From assembly GCA_002297935.1 (NCBI GenBank), contig DBLC01000073.1:12797-33051 (forward strand): DNA of 20,255 bases. The letters run 5' to 3'. A program made the translations under genes and the position numbers. The stretch comes from Dialister sp. UBA734 (GTDB lineage: Bacteria > Bacillota > Negativicutes > Veillonellales > Dialisteraceae). Below, one piece after another: positions 6,745 to 14,310 of the stretch. Each line of letters opens with the position of its first letter. The first letter of the stretch is position 1. The notes below the pieces were generated by a model. The model had not been told where the DNA came from. It was given only the letters and a program-made list of their open reading frames with translations, and ran no database searches.

Positions 6745-7647
6745 TTAGCAAGTATGGCATTCTTCGTAGAGGCCTTTTTCTTTCAACAGGTCGATGAAGG
6801 TTTCTCCGATATGGGCCACCGTTTCGGCTACCGGAATGCCCACCGCATTGAGAGCGGCAATTTTTTCAGCAGCGGTTCCTTTGCCGCCGGAAATAATGGC
6901 ACCCGCATGGCCCATGCGTTTTCCTGGAGGTGCCATGCGGCCAGCGATGAAGGCAGCCACCGGTTTCTTCATATTTTCATGAATCCATTTGGCTGCCTGT
7001 TCTTCGGCGGTACCACCGATTTCCCCAATCATAAGAACCGCTTTGGTATCTGGATCGTCGTTGAACAGTTTCAGGGCGTCGATGAAGTCGGTGCCTTTGA
7101 TGGGGTCGCCGCCGATACCGATGGCGCTGGTCTGGCCGATGCCTGCATTGGTGAGCTGGAAAGTGGCTTCGTAGGTCAATGTACCGGAGCGGGATACCAC
7201 GCCCACATGCCCTTTTTTGTAAATTTGTCCAGGGATGATGCCGATATTGGCTTCGTCAACGGAAATGAGACCCGGGCAGTTCGGTCCGATGAGGCGGGTT
7301 TTCTTGCCCACCATGTAACGGTGTACTTTGACCATATCTTCTACCGGGATATGTTCGGTAATGCAAACCACCAGTTCCAGACCTGCTTCGACAGCTTCCA
7401 GAATGGCGTCGGCCGCAAACGGAGCGGGCACGAAAATGACAGAAGTGGTGGCTTTGGTTACAGCCACAGCGTCACGAACCGTATTGAATACCGGCACACC
7501 GCAGCACACTTCGCCAGCCTTTCCCGGAGCGGTGCCGCCCACGATATTTGTGCCATATTTCTGCATCTGTTCCGTATGGAAACGGGCGGCCTTGCCAGTA
7601 ATGCCCTGCACGATAACCTTTGTGTCTTTATGAATTAATACACTCAT
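6745..7647 (-). CDS. sucD: Succinyl-CoA synthetase, alpha subunit
   Basis: 300 residues, the normal length. The N-terminal CoA-binding Rossmann fold shows VIVQGITGKAARFH (12-24) and PAPFAADAILEAVEAG. RLIGPNCPGLI (118-128) and SRSGTLTYE (152-160) are family signatures. The phosphohistidine is H247 in GRMAPPGKRMGHAGAIISGG. With SucC it interconverts succinyl-CoA and succinate with formation or use of ATP or GTP. The ribosome binding site AGGAG is 7 nt upstream. It lies downstream of sucC on the same strand, separated by 202 bp of repeat instead of the usual tight junction. In Negativicutes it could serve succinate metabolism; no neighbouring pathway gene confirms this. Confidence 0.96.
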   Translation of the reverse strand: MSVLIHKDTKVIVQGITGKAARFHTEQMQKYGTNIVGGTAPGKAGEVCCGVPVFNTVRDAVAVTKATTSVIFVPAPFAADAILEAVEAGLELVVCITEHIPVEDMVKVHRYMVGKKTRLIGPNCPGLISVDEANIGIIPGQIYKKGHVGVVSRSGTLTYEATFQLTNAGIGQTSAIGIGGDPIKGTDFIDALKLFNDDPDTKAVLMIGEIGGTAEEQAAKWIHENMKKPVAAFIAGRMAPPGKRMGHAGAIISGGKGTAAEKIAALNAVGIPVAETVAHIGETFIDLLKEKGLYEECHTC

Positions 7648-7701
7648 GATATTCTCCTATACGTTATATCTAACATGGAAGTGAAAACTGTTCAGTCACA
7701 T

Positions 7702-7853
7702 AGTTAGAAGTGAGAAGTTAGAAGTGAGAAATGGTGGTGGCGGCGCACAATTCAAATAGCGCCGCAATAATAATATAAAAAGGAGTATTGGGGCGCTTCC
7801 AAATTTTATGCGCCCCTTCCACCATTTCTAACTTCTCACTTCTAACTTCTCAC
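7702..7853. repeat. Head-to-head pair of family B hairpins between sucC and sucD (B3a, B3b)
   Basis: B3a (plus orientation, 7702-7780): tail AGTTAGAAGTGAGAAGTTAG, then GGTGG, stem GCGGCGC (7739-7745) with GCGCCGC (7758-7764), then an AT run. B3b (minus orientation, about 7776-7853): T-run complement, stem GGGGCGC with GCGCCCC, then TTCCACC and tail CTAACTTCTCACTTCTAACT. The two tails are inverted copies of one another. The sucC stop codon (7850-7852) is made of tail bases. Confidence 0.9.
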
Positions 7854-9034
7854 TGCTTTTTTGCTAGTTTAATTGCCAACTTCGCCCCTTCGTCCATAGA
7901 GGCTGCGGGATAGAGGTTCTTAATATTGGCTTTCTGCAGGATGTCTCTGCCGATTTCTACATTTCTGCCTTCCAGACGAACCACCACCGGAATTGGGAAT
8001 TCTTCTTTTCCGCCGGACAGGAGGGCTGCGGCTTCTACGATACCGGTCGCAATGACATCGCACTTATTGATGCCGCCGAAAATATTGATCAAAATGCCAT
8101 GGACCTGGTCATCTTCCAACATAATCTTGAAAGCGGCCACGATTTTTTCTGGAGTAGAATCACCGCCTACATCCAGGAAGTTGGCCGGTTCGCCGCCGTT
8201 TTCTTTGATGATATCCACGGTAGCCATAGCGAGGCCTGCCCCATTGACCATGCAAGCCACGTCGCCGCCCAGGTTGACGTAGTTCAGTCCTTCTGCAGCC
8301 GCTTCTCTTTCCTTCTGGTCTTCTTCGGTGATATCGCGGAGTGCCACGATTTCCGGATGACGGGACAGTGTGCTGTCATCGAAATTGAGTTTCGCATCCA
8401 GCGCCATGACGTCATTTTCTTCGGTCACAACCAGCGGATTTACCTCTGCCAAAGAGCAATCTTTATCTACAAAGACGTTGTAGAGATATTTCATGAAAGT
8501 CGCTGCTTTCTTGATGGTTGGCTTTTCAAAATGAAGGGCATAGGCCATGCGCTGGGCCTGGAAATCAGCCAAGCCAATGACTGGGTCAATGTATTCCTTA
8601 ATAATCTTTTCAGGAGATTCGGCTGCCACGTCTTCGATGGACATGCCGCCCGATTCAGAGCCCATCATGACTACACATTCTGCCTGACGGTCCACCACAA
8701 AGGAGAGATAATATTCTTTCTTAATATGGCAGCCTGCTTCGATGAGAAGACGGTTCACCTTCTTGCCTTGCGGGCCGGTTTGACGGGTCACCAACGTGCT
8801 TCCCAGCAGCTGCTTCGCATATTTCCGTACTTCATCCAAGCTGCGAGCCAGTTTGACGCCCCCTGCTTCCCCGCGACCGCCGGCATGAATCTGTGCTTTC
8901 ACTACCACCACAGGGGTATCCAGACGCTTCGCATTTTCCACCGCATCTTCGACGGTAAATGCCGGATAGCCTTCCGGAACGTGGATGCCATATTCCCGCA
9001 TGATCTGCTTACTCTGGTATTCATGGATATTCAT
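7850..9034 (-). CDS. sucC: Succinyl-CoA synthetase, beta subunit
   Basis: 394 residues from the ATG at 9034 (MNIHEYQSKQIMREYGI). An upstream in-frame TTG overlaps the ribosome binding site AAGGGAG and is rejected. The N-terminal ATP-grasp domain includes VVVKAQIHAGGRGEAGGVKL; SLAEVNPLVV and the C-terminal NFLDVGGDSTPEKI and NIFGGINKCDVIATGI segments are typical of SucC. It binds nucleotide and succinate and pairs with SucD. ATP versus GTP preference cannot be judged. The stop codon TGA is the first part of the AGTGAGAAGT repeat tail. The leader of roughly 100 nt contains an AT-rich hairpin (9064-9092). Confidence 0.96.
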   Translation of the reverse strand: MNIHEYQSKQIMREYGIHVPEGYPAFTVEDAVENAKRLDTPVVVVKAQIHAGGRGEAGGVKLARSLDEVRKYAKQLLGSTLVTRQTGPQGKKVNRLLIEAGCHIKKEYYLSFVVDRQAECVVMMGSESGGMSIEDVAAESPEKIIKEYIDPVIGLADFQAQRMAYALHFEKPTIKKAATFMKYLYNVFVDKDCSLAEVNPLVVTEENDVMALDAKLNFDDSTLSRHPEIVALRDITEEDQKEREAAAEGLNYVNLGGDVACMVNGAGLAMATVDIIKENGGEPANFLDVGGDSTPEKIVAAFKIMLEDDQVHGILINIFGGINKCDVIATGIVEAAALLSGGKEEFPIPVVVRLEGRNVEIGRDILQKANIKNLYPAASMDEGAKLAIKLAKKQ

Positions 9035-9144
9035 AAATATTGACTCCCTTCTCAAAAGAAGAAAAGCAAAAAGAAATCCTCTTTCTGCTTTCGGATATTC
9101 TTTTTATATACATTGATTGATATCATGTACAATTTATGGAAATA

Positions 9145-9173
9145 ATTATACCACTATTCTTTATTGTAAAAAA
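9145..9173 (-). promoter_or_regulatory. Extended -10 promoter of sucC
   Basis: On the minus strand TGGTATAAT (a TGn extended -10, hexamer 9145-9150) with a weak TTTTTT -35 at 17 nt (9168-9173). It leaves a leader of about 105 nt before the sucC start. Confidence 0.65.
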
Positions 9174-9197
9174 GAGGTATGCATAATTGGAAATTAA

Positions 9198-9238
9198 ACA
9201 ACCCCATACTATGCGTTTGGTGCATAGCATGGGGTTGT
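9198..9238. other. Strong hairpin in the divergent sucC/mocR region
   Basis: CAACCCCATACTATGC (9199-9214) and GCATAGCATGGGGTTG (9222-9237) form a 16-bp stem with one mismatch and a 7-nt loop. It lies upstream of both divergent genes, so it is not a terminator for either. It could be an operator or a cruciform. I see no third gene that it could serve. Confidence 0.7.
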
Positions 9239-9243
9239 GTTAA

Positions 9244-9388
9244 GGTGACTGGGGACTGGTGACTGGTGACTGGAGGGTGAGTAGCTAGGGATTGGTAGCT
9301 AGGCCCTAGGAATTAGGAAATAACGATTAACGGTTAACAGTTAACGGTTAACGGTTGACGGTTCCCCGTCACTAGTCACCAGCCACCA
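9244..9388. repeat. Family C palindromic element, copy C2
   Basis: The left part has GACTGGTGACTGGTGACTGG, the right part CACTAGTCACCAGCCACC. Between them are TAGCTAGGCCCTAGG and GGTTAACGGTTAACGG modules. It lies upstream of the mocR promoter. Confidence 0.75.
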
Positions 9389-9416
9389 ACTTCCCCAAAT
9401 TCATACAATTACCAGA

Positions 9417-9445
9417 TTGACTCTATTTTAACCAAGCGATATGAT
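9417..9445 (+). promoter_or_regulatory. Promoter of the MocR-type regulator gene
   Basis: TTGACT (9417-9422), 17-nt spacer, TATGAT (9440-9445). Just after it are CAATTTCAGAATTG (9451-9464, symmetrical arms CAATT/AATTG) and ATTGTATGTACAACAAT (9461-9477, arms ATTGT/ACAAT), both possible operators at or near the transcription start. The promoter sits in about 90 bp of unique sequence between two family C elements. Confidence 0.75.
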
Positions 9446-9480
9446 AATGACAATTTCAGAATTGTATGTACAACAATGTA

Positions 9481-9591
9481 GCTGGTGACTCGTGACTCGT
9501 GATTAGTAGCTAGGCCCTAGGGATTAGGACATAACGGTTAACGGTTAACCGTTAGCAATTACCAGTCACCAGTCACTAGTCACCAGTCACT
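9481..9591. repeat. Family C palindromic element, copy C3
   Basis: GGTGACTCGTGACTCGTGA on the left and CCAGTCACCAGTCACTAGTC on the right. Inside are TAGCTAGGCCCTAGGGATTA and GGTTAACGGTTAACC. It lies wholly within the 5' leader of mocR, so a transcript would carry it as a hairpin about 25 nt before the start codon. Confidence 0.75.
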
Positions 9592-9616
9592 CCTAACTAA
9601 CAAAGAGAGGAAAAAC

Positions 9617-11005
9617 ATGCCCATCAATTCATTCGACCATTACCCTCTATCCTGGAAACCGGACAAGGAAAAATTGACAAAACCCTATTATCTCTCTTTG
9701 ACCCAAGACCTGGAGCAGCGAATCCAATCGGGGGAACTTCTGGAGGGGACGAAACTTCCGCCCCAAAGAGAGCTGGCCGATTATTTAGACCTAAACTACA
9801 CCACCATCACTAGGGTCTATAACATGGCGAAGAAAAAAGGACTTGTCTATGGCATCGTCGGCCGCGGCACTTTTGTAGCGCCTCATGCTTCCGGAGATAT
9901 CACCATCGCCGAACGGGTCATTTCCAGCGATGTGATCGAACTCAGCTTTGTCAGCGGATTTTCCGAATACAGTGCCCCCGTAGCGGACGCATTGCGGCGG
10001 GTGGTGAAAAAGAGTTATCTCAAGCAACTCCTAGATTACAGCTATATTCGCGGTCATCCCCATCACCTATCCGCCGGTCATCGCTGGTTGTCTCAAATGG
10101 GAATTCACACCGATCCAGACCACATGTCCATCTTCACAGGAGCCGAAAATGCTTTGACCGTAGCTTTGACCTCTTTCTTCCGGGCCGGCGATACCATTGC
10201 CGTAGACGAATACACTTACAGCAATTTCATTGAACTTTGCCATATGCTGAGTCTCCATCTCCTTCCTATTGCCGGAGACAACCAGGGCATGAAACCCGAT
10301 GCATTGGCCAAAGCGTGCAAAACGCAGAACATCCAAGGCATCTATCTCATGCCCGGCGGGGCCAATCCGACCAATATTTTCATTTCCCCCGCCCGGCGGA
10401 AACGATTGGCCCAAATCATCACGAGCCACCATCTCACACTGATCGAAGACGATTTGTACGGTTGGCTAGAAGGCGCCACCGGCCATCCCACACCGCCGCT
10501 CTTTGAATATCTCCCCTCCCGGGCTTTCTATATCTGCGGCACCACGAAAAATCTTTGCCCCGGCCTGCGCATCGCCTTTTCCGCCTATACCGACGATTTG
10601 AAAGAAACGGTGCTCCACGGTCTTTCCAATATGAATATCAAAACCTCGTCACTGGATGCGGAAGTGATCACCGAACTGATTCTCTCCGGCGACGCCTATC
10701 CGCTGGTACACCATAAAATCGAACTAGCCAAAGAAGCCTGCGCCCTCTTTGATTCCATATTTCCGGGCGTGCAAGAAGGAGTCCTCAGCTATTTCCGCTG
10801 GCTCCCCATCCCAGGGCACAAGAAATATGACATCGTCGAGCAAGAACTGTACCAACGAGGCGTCCACGTGTACCACTCCGGCCGCTTCCAAGTCGCCCCA
10901 GAAGCCAAACAAAATTATCTCCGCATCTCCCTGTGTTCTGCAGGAAATATAAAAAAACTGCGAAAAGGACTGCTGATTATAAAGGAGTACATATCTGGTG
11001 ACTAG
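9617..11005 (+). CDS. MocR-type regulator (GntR winged HTH fused to class I aminotransferase domain)
   Basis: 462 residues. Residues about 23-88 are a GntR winged helix-turn-helix (LTQDLEQRIQSGELLEGTKL, PPQRELADYLDLNYTTITRV, VGRGTFV). Residues about 110-460 form a fold-type I PLP domain: N250 in GGANPTN, D278 and Y281 in LIEDDLYGWL, and the PLP lysine K311 in ICGTTKNLCPG with R318 after it. Such proteins usually bind PLP or an amine-PLP adduct and regulate a nearby vitamin B6 or amine/amino-acid gene; a free aminotransferase of this shape is the alternative. The ribosome binding site AGAGAGG is 6-7 nt upstream. The final Gly-Asp-stop codons are family C repeat sequence. The nearest candidate target is the PLP enzyme gene at 11466. 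Confidence 0.9.
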   Translation: MPINSFDHYPLSWKPDKEKLTKPYYLSLTQDLEQRIQSGELLEGTKLPPQRELADYLDLNYTTITRVYNMAKKKGLVYGIVGRGTFVAPHASGDITIAERVISSDVIELSFVSGFSEYSAPVADALRRVVKKSYLKQLLDYSYIRGHPHHLSAGHRWLSQMGIHTDPDHMSIFTGAENALTVALTSFFRAGDTIAVDEYTYSNFIELCHMLSLHLLPIAGDNQGMKPDALAKACKTQNIQGIYLMPGGANPTNIFISPARRKRLAQIITSHHLTLIEDDLYGWLEGATGHPTPPLFEYLPSRAFYICGTTKNLCPGLRIAFSAYTDDLKETVLHGLSNMNIKTSSLDAEVITELILSGDAYPLVHHKIELAKEACALFDSIFPGVQEGVLSYFRWLPIPGHKKYDIVEQELYQRGVHVYHSGRFQVAPEAKQNYLRISLCSAGNIKKLRKGLLIIKEYISGD

Positions 11006-11068
11006 TGACTGGTGACTAGTGACTGGGGATTGGGAAATATGATTCTATCTACCAAGGCACTAGCGTCT
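10996..11068. repeat. Family C tail (C4) plus a shared 36-nt module
   Basis: 10996-11030 is TGGTGACTAGTGACTGGTGA and onwards, including the mocR stop codon. 11033-11068 (GGAAATATGATTCTATCTAC then CAAGGCACTAGCGTCT) recurs with few changes at 18551-18586, also beside a family C array. Confidence 0.8.
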
Positions 11069-11292
11069 TATCTCCCCCGCCGGGGGAGAATTAAAGAGGG
11101 GGCTGCTCTTGCGGTTTACCTCACCATGAACATATCACGCATGCTCGGTGACATCCACAGTAGCGGTAAGTAAGTTCACACCGCTTTTATCGCCCCCGTC
11201 GGGGGAGATGCCGAAGGCAGAGGGGGATGCTCTTGCGATTTACTTCACCATGAACACCTCACGCGAACCCGGTGACATCCACCGTAGCGGTA
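11068..11292. repeat. Family G: two direct copies of a unit of about 120 bp
   Basis: Unit 1 (11068-11168) and unit 2 (about 11187-11292) share CTCCCCCG/CGGGGGAG hairpins, GCTCTTGCG, TTCACCATGAACA, CGGTGACATCCAC and GTAGCGGTA, with landmarks offset by 119-124 bp. A third, inverted and partial relative continues to about 11420. No coding potential is convincing in the 460-bp gap. Confidence 0.75.
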
Positions 11293-11379
11293 GTACCGCT
11301 AGTGTAACGCGATATACCGCTAGGAGCGGGCATTACCAATATGGCAAGAGAAACATAGTATTTCATCCCGCTAGAGCTG

Positions 11380-11423
11380 CCCCCTTTGGTAGGCAAGCCT
11401 ACCACCTTCCCCCCCAAAGGGGG
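11380..11423. other. Nested GC-rich hairpin upstream of the aldolase gene
   Basis: CCCCCTTTGG (11380-11389) pairs with CCAAAGGGGG (11413-11422), enclosing a perfect GGTAGGC-AA-GCCTACC stem. There is no T-run after it, so it is not a standard terminator. It belongs to the G repeat block and lies about 43 nt before the aldolase start. Confidence 0.65.
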
Positions 11424-11465
11424 GACTATACAAAGTGTAAACTAACTTAGAAAGGAAACAACAAC

Positions 11466-12512
11466 ATGTCAAACGAAAAATTGCCATTTACTTCTGATTA
11501 CATGGAAGGATGCCATCCTGCCATTTTGCAGCGTCTTTCCGAAACGAATCTGCTGCACACCGCCGGATACGGCACGGACTCCATTTGCGAATCGGCTAGA
11601 GAAAAAATCCGCGCGGCTTGTGCTTGTCCAGAAGCGGAAGTGAAATTCTTAATTGGGGGCACCCAGACCAATGCCACGGTCATCGATTCTCTGCTCCATG
11701 CTTACGAAGGAGTCGTTGCCGCCGACAGCGGCCATGTGAATGTCCATGAAGCGGGCGCCATCGAATGGGGCGGTCACAAAGTACTGGCACTTCCTTCCAA
11801 AGAAGGAAAGCTCACCGCCGACACCATCGACAAGTACATCACCGATTTCTACCAGGATGAAAACTGGGAACACATGGTAGCACCGGGCATGGTCTATATT
11901 TCCCAGCCCACCGAATGGGGCACTTTGTATTCCTTAGAAGAACTGACCGCCATTTCGACCGTGTGCCACAAACACCACATTCCGCTCTTCGTCGATGGCG
12001 CCCGCTTGGCCTATGGCCTGGGCAGCAGCGACAATGATGTGACCCTGCCAGACTTGGCGAAACTGTGTGATGTATTCTACATCGGCGGCACGAAATGCGG
12101 CGCTCTTCTGGGCGAAGCAGTGGTCATTCCTGACCCGCACCGAATTCCCCATTTCTTCACCCTAATCAAACAGCACGGCGCCCTTCTTGCCAAAGGAAGA
12201 GTGCTGGGCATCCAGTTCGATGAACTTTTCAAAAATGACCTGTATTTCCAAATCGGAAAACAGGCAGACCTTTTTGCAGAAGAAATCAAAGAAGCACTGA
12301 CGAAAAAAGGACTCCCCCTCTACTTCGATTCTCCCACCAATCAGATTTTCTTCACCATTGAAAATCACCAGATGGAAAAACTTTCCGAAACCGTCAACTT
12401 CGGATTCGGCTGCAAAGCCGACGACACCCACAGCATCATCCGCTTCTGCACCAGCTGGACGACCAACGCTAGCGATGTGGCGGCTCTTGTCAAGATCATT
12501 GAAAACTTATAA
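11466..12512 (+). CDS. Threonine aldolase / beta-eliminating lyase family PLP enzyme
   Basis: 348 residues, a typical length. GGTQTNATVI (64-73), HVNVHEAGAIE (90-100), VDGARLAYG (176-184, with D177 and R180) and the PLP lysine K210 in DVFYIGGTKCG mark the low-specificity threonine aldolase fold. Expected chemistry is retro-aldol cleavage of L-threonine or allo-threonine to glycine and acetaldehyde, though relatives with other beta-hydroxy amino acid substrates exist. The ribosome binding site AAAGGA lies about 10 nt upstream. No clear promoter is seen just upstream, only repeat G; it may be read from the mocR side. A family A element starts about 60 nt after the stop. Confidence 0.9.
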   Translation: MSNEKLPFTSDYMEGCHPAILQRLSETNLLHTAGYGTDSICESAREKIRAACACPEAEVKFLIGGTQTNATVIDSLLHAYEGVVAADSGHVNVHEAGAIEWGGHKVLALPSKEGKLTADTIDKYITDFYQDENWEHMVAPGMVYISQPTEWGTLYSLEELTAISTVCHKHHIPLFVDGARLAYGLGSSDNDVTLPDLAKLCDVFYIGGTKCGALLGEAVVIPDPHRIPHFFTLIKQHGALLAKGRVLGIQFDELFKNDLYFQIGKQADLFAEEIKEALTKKGLPLYFDSPTNQIFFTIENHQMEKLSETVNFGFGCKADDTHSIIRFCTSWTTNASDVAALVKIIENL

Positions 12513-12570
12513 TTCCAACCAAAGGGTATCAGAAATGATTTCACAGGATACATTAGGCATTTAATCCAAC

Positions 12571-12729
12571 TGTCAAAAGGTTATTATTCTGCTGATTTAG
12601 GCAATCTAACAACGATAAAATACCGCCTACTTCAAGGGTATAAAAGGTTATGGTTTAACGTAACCCCTTTTACCCCCGAGGTAAGCGGTATTTTATATTG
12701 GTCTCCAATGGTATGTAGAAAATATAACC
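12571..12729. repeat. Family A palindrome, copy A4
   Basis: The left outer arm is TGTCAAAAGGTTATTATTCT (12571-12590); the right outer arm is eroded (GTAGAAAATATAACC). Inner arms AAAATACCGCCTAC (12617-12630) and GTAAGCGGTATTTT (12681-12694) pair with few mismatches around a GGTATAAAAGGTTATG core. The 680-bp gap up to the TetR gene holds only this, E1 and A6. Confidence 0.85.
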
Positions 12730-12768
12730 AATCCATTCATGTGCCAATAGACACTAACGGTTTCATCG

Positions 12769-12917
12769 TACCGTCATTTCGACCAATCCTATTTGTGCTT
12801 AATGATGAATAAGGTATGAAATGAGATGTGCCCCTGAGTGGAGAAATCTCTCCTACACATCCAGTTTCATGCCTCCTACATCATCAAGCACAAATACGAC
12901 CGGTCGAAATGACGGTA
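12769..12917. repeat. Family E MITE-like palindrome, copy E1
   Basis: Arms of 39 bp at 12769-12807 and 12879-12917 differ at only about four positions; both open with TACCGTCATTTCGACC reading inward. Inner segments also pair (AGGTATGAAA with TTTCATGCCT). The interior holds GAGTGGAGAAATCTCTCC. No ORF is present. It resembles a non-autonomous palindromic element, but flanking target duplications are not obvious. Confidence 0.8.
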
Positions 12918-13008
12918 TAGATAATACCGCTATCCTTAACAATAGCCATGATACGGAAAAAAATGAAGTCCCAGAAATCTATCATCAATATTTACACTTA
13001 CGGTAAGC

Positions 13009-13097
13009 ACATAACCTTATATACCCCTTTTAACCTAGTCGCAAGCGGTAAACGGTGTATGTTAGAAATGGAATTGTGCAGAATAATAACCTTTACA
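13009..13097. repeat. Family A element, right half only (A6)
   Basis: CATAACCTTATATACCCCTT, then GCAAGCGGTAAACGG and GTGCAGAATAATAACC match the right half of family A. The left half is missing, so this is a truncated copy next to the TetR promoter region. Confidence 0.7.
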
Positions 13098-13192
13098 AAA
13101 ATTTGCTTTTTCTCCTCCCATACTTTACACTATATACAATATAAAACATTTCGTTTCTTATTAGACAATACAAAAAGGGGAGACATTATACC

Positions 13193-13753
13193 ATGGACCG
13201 CAGACAACAGAAAACACGGATGGCTATTTTTGATGCCTTCAGTGCGTTATTATCCGAAAAATCCTATTCCAAAATCACCATTCAGAACATCATCGACCGG
13301 GCGAATATTGGCCGCAGTACGTTTTACGCCCATTTCGAGACCAAAGATGATTTGTTGGAAGAAATGTGTCACGAACTTTTCGACCACATCATCGATGGCG
13401 TCATGAATGACAACCACACCAGCGACCCCCACATGGCCCCAGGCGAACCGGATCCTGTGTTCTGCCACCTGCTGCAGCACATCCAAGCCAACACGAATCA
13501 CGTCAGAGACCTGCTCACGTCAGAAAGCTCCGATTTCTTCCTCCGCTATTTCAAAGCCAGCCTTTCCACGCTGATTGCCAATTACCTGCTGAAAGACCAT
13601 CCACTATCCGGCAAAGTACCAGAAGATTTCCTCCTGAATCACATCTCCGGCAGCTTCGTAGAAATGGTCCAGTGGTGGGTCAGAAATAAGATGAAACAGA
13701 CGCCGGAAGAACTCAATGCGTATTTCCAGTCTGTCATATTTCCCGTTTTATGA
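13193..13753 (+). CDS. TetR/AcrR-family transcriptional regulator
   Basis: 186 residues. The N-terminal helix-turn-helix is clear: RRQQKTRMAIFDAFSALLSE, then YSKITIQNIIDRANIGRSTF and YAHFETKDDLLEEM. The C-terminal ligand domain (about 60-186) has LNHISGSFVEMVQWWVRNKM and PEELNAYFQSVI, a pattern common in Firmicute TetR proteins of the AcrR/DhaS type. Ligand and target are unknown, and no divergent efflux or operon gene adjoins it. AGGGGAG lies 10 nt upstream of the ATG. A weak promoter (TTGCTT, 17 nt, TACACT, about 13103-13131) is possible. Both neighbouring gaps are repeat-filled. Confidence 0.9.
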   Translation: MDRRQQKTRMAIFDAFSALLSEKSYSKITIQNIIDRANIGRSTFYAHFETKDDLLEEMCHELFDHIIDGVMNDNHTSDPHMAPGEPDPVFCHLLQHIQANTNHVRDLLTSESSDFFLRYFKASLSTLIANYLLKDHPLSGKVPEDFLLNHISGSFVEMVQWWVRNKMKQTPEELNAYFQSVIFPVL

Positions 13754-13796
13754 TACAAAACTGATTGCGTCATTTAGCATTATAACGAAAACGCAT

Positions 13797-13967
13797 AAAA
13801 GGTTATGATTCTGCAAATTCCTATCGTTTAACAAAGCAAAAAATCCGCTACCAACAAGGTTATAAGGGGTATAAAAGGTTATGCCTCTATGATAGTAACC
13901 CTGTATAACCCCAATGGTAGCGGATTTTTCATTGTTACTCTATCAAAATCTGTAGAATAATAACCTA
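13797..13967. repeat. Family A palindrome, copy A5
   Basis: Inner arms AAAAATCCGCTACC (13839-13852) and GGTAGCGGATTTTT (13916-13929) are a perfect 14-bp pair and differ from the inner arms of A3 and A4. Outer arms are AAAGGTTATGATTCTGCA and TGTAGAATAATAACCTA. It begins about 45 nt after the TetR stop codon. Confidence 0.88.
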
Positions 13968-14026
13968 TTAGCTATCCATTTAAATGAAAAGTGAGATAAA
14001 GTATTTCATCGATAGAATAACCTTTT

Positions 14027-14099
14027 ATAAAATTGCGGTGCTTCCAAATTTTATGCGCCGCCACCACCATTCCTCATTCCTCATTTCTCATTCCTCATT
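14027..14099 (-). repeat. Family B hairpin with TTCCTCATT tail, copy B4
   Basis: Stem GCGGTGC/GCGCCGC (one G-T wobble) around a TTCCAAATTTTAT loop, then CACCACCA and a tail of TTCCTCATTCCTCATTTCTC units, a third tail type. It is oriented for the minus strand although both neighbouring genes are on the plus strand, an exception to the rule seen elsewhere. Confidence 0.82.
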
Positions 14100-14170
14100 G
14101 CCTTTATAAAAAGTCTCTACCCAAGAGTTTTATTTTACGCTATAATAGTAAAAATTAATTGGTCATAGTC

Positions 14171-14212
14171 GTGACTGGTGCCTAGGTTATACTTTTTCTA
14201 GTCACTAGTCAC
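14171..14212. repeat. Family C fragment, copy C5
   Basis: GTGACTGGTGCCTAGG faces CTAGTCACTAGTCACC across a short T-rich loop, forming a small inverted pair 22 nt upstream of the guaB -35 box. Confidence 0.7.
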
Positions 14213-14233
14213 CTATTTTCATCGAAAATTAAC

Positions 14234-14262
14234 TTGACCAAAAAGGACAAAAGGGGTATATT
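14234..14262 (+). promoter_or_regulatory. Promoter of guaB
   Basis: TTGACC (14234-14239), a 17-nt spacer, TATATT (14257-14262), giving a leader of about 40 nt. I see no purine riboswitch or PurR-like box in this short leader. Confidence 0.8.
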
Positions 14263-14310
14263 TTACCTTAATATCTTTGTCCCTATATTTTTTTATTCAA
14301 GGAGGAAATA

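Noticed and set aside
6637..7638. 333-aa plus-strand ORF opposite sucD
   Set aside because: Antisense shadow of a clear sucD; no ribosome binding site or recognisable domain.
8099..9043. 314-aa plus-strand ORF opposite sucC
   Set aside because: Shadow of sucC produced by codon bias on the opposite strand.
11148..11450. 100-aa ORF in the mocR-aldolase gap
   Set aside because: It is made of the two G repeat units and hairpins and has no proper ribosome binding site.
12769..12917. Insertion sequence
   Set aside because: Too short, with no transposase; described as a MITE-like palindrome instead.
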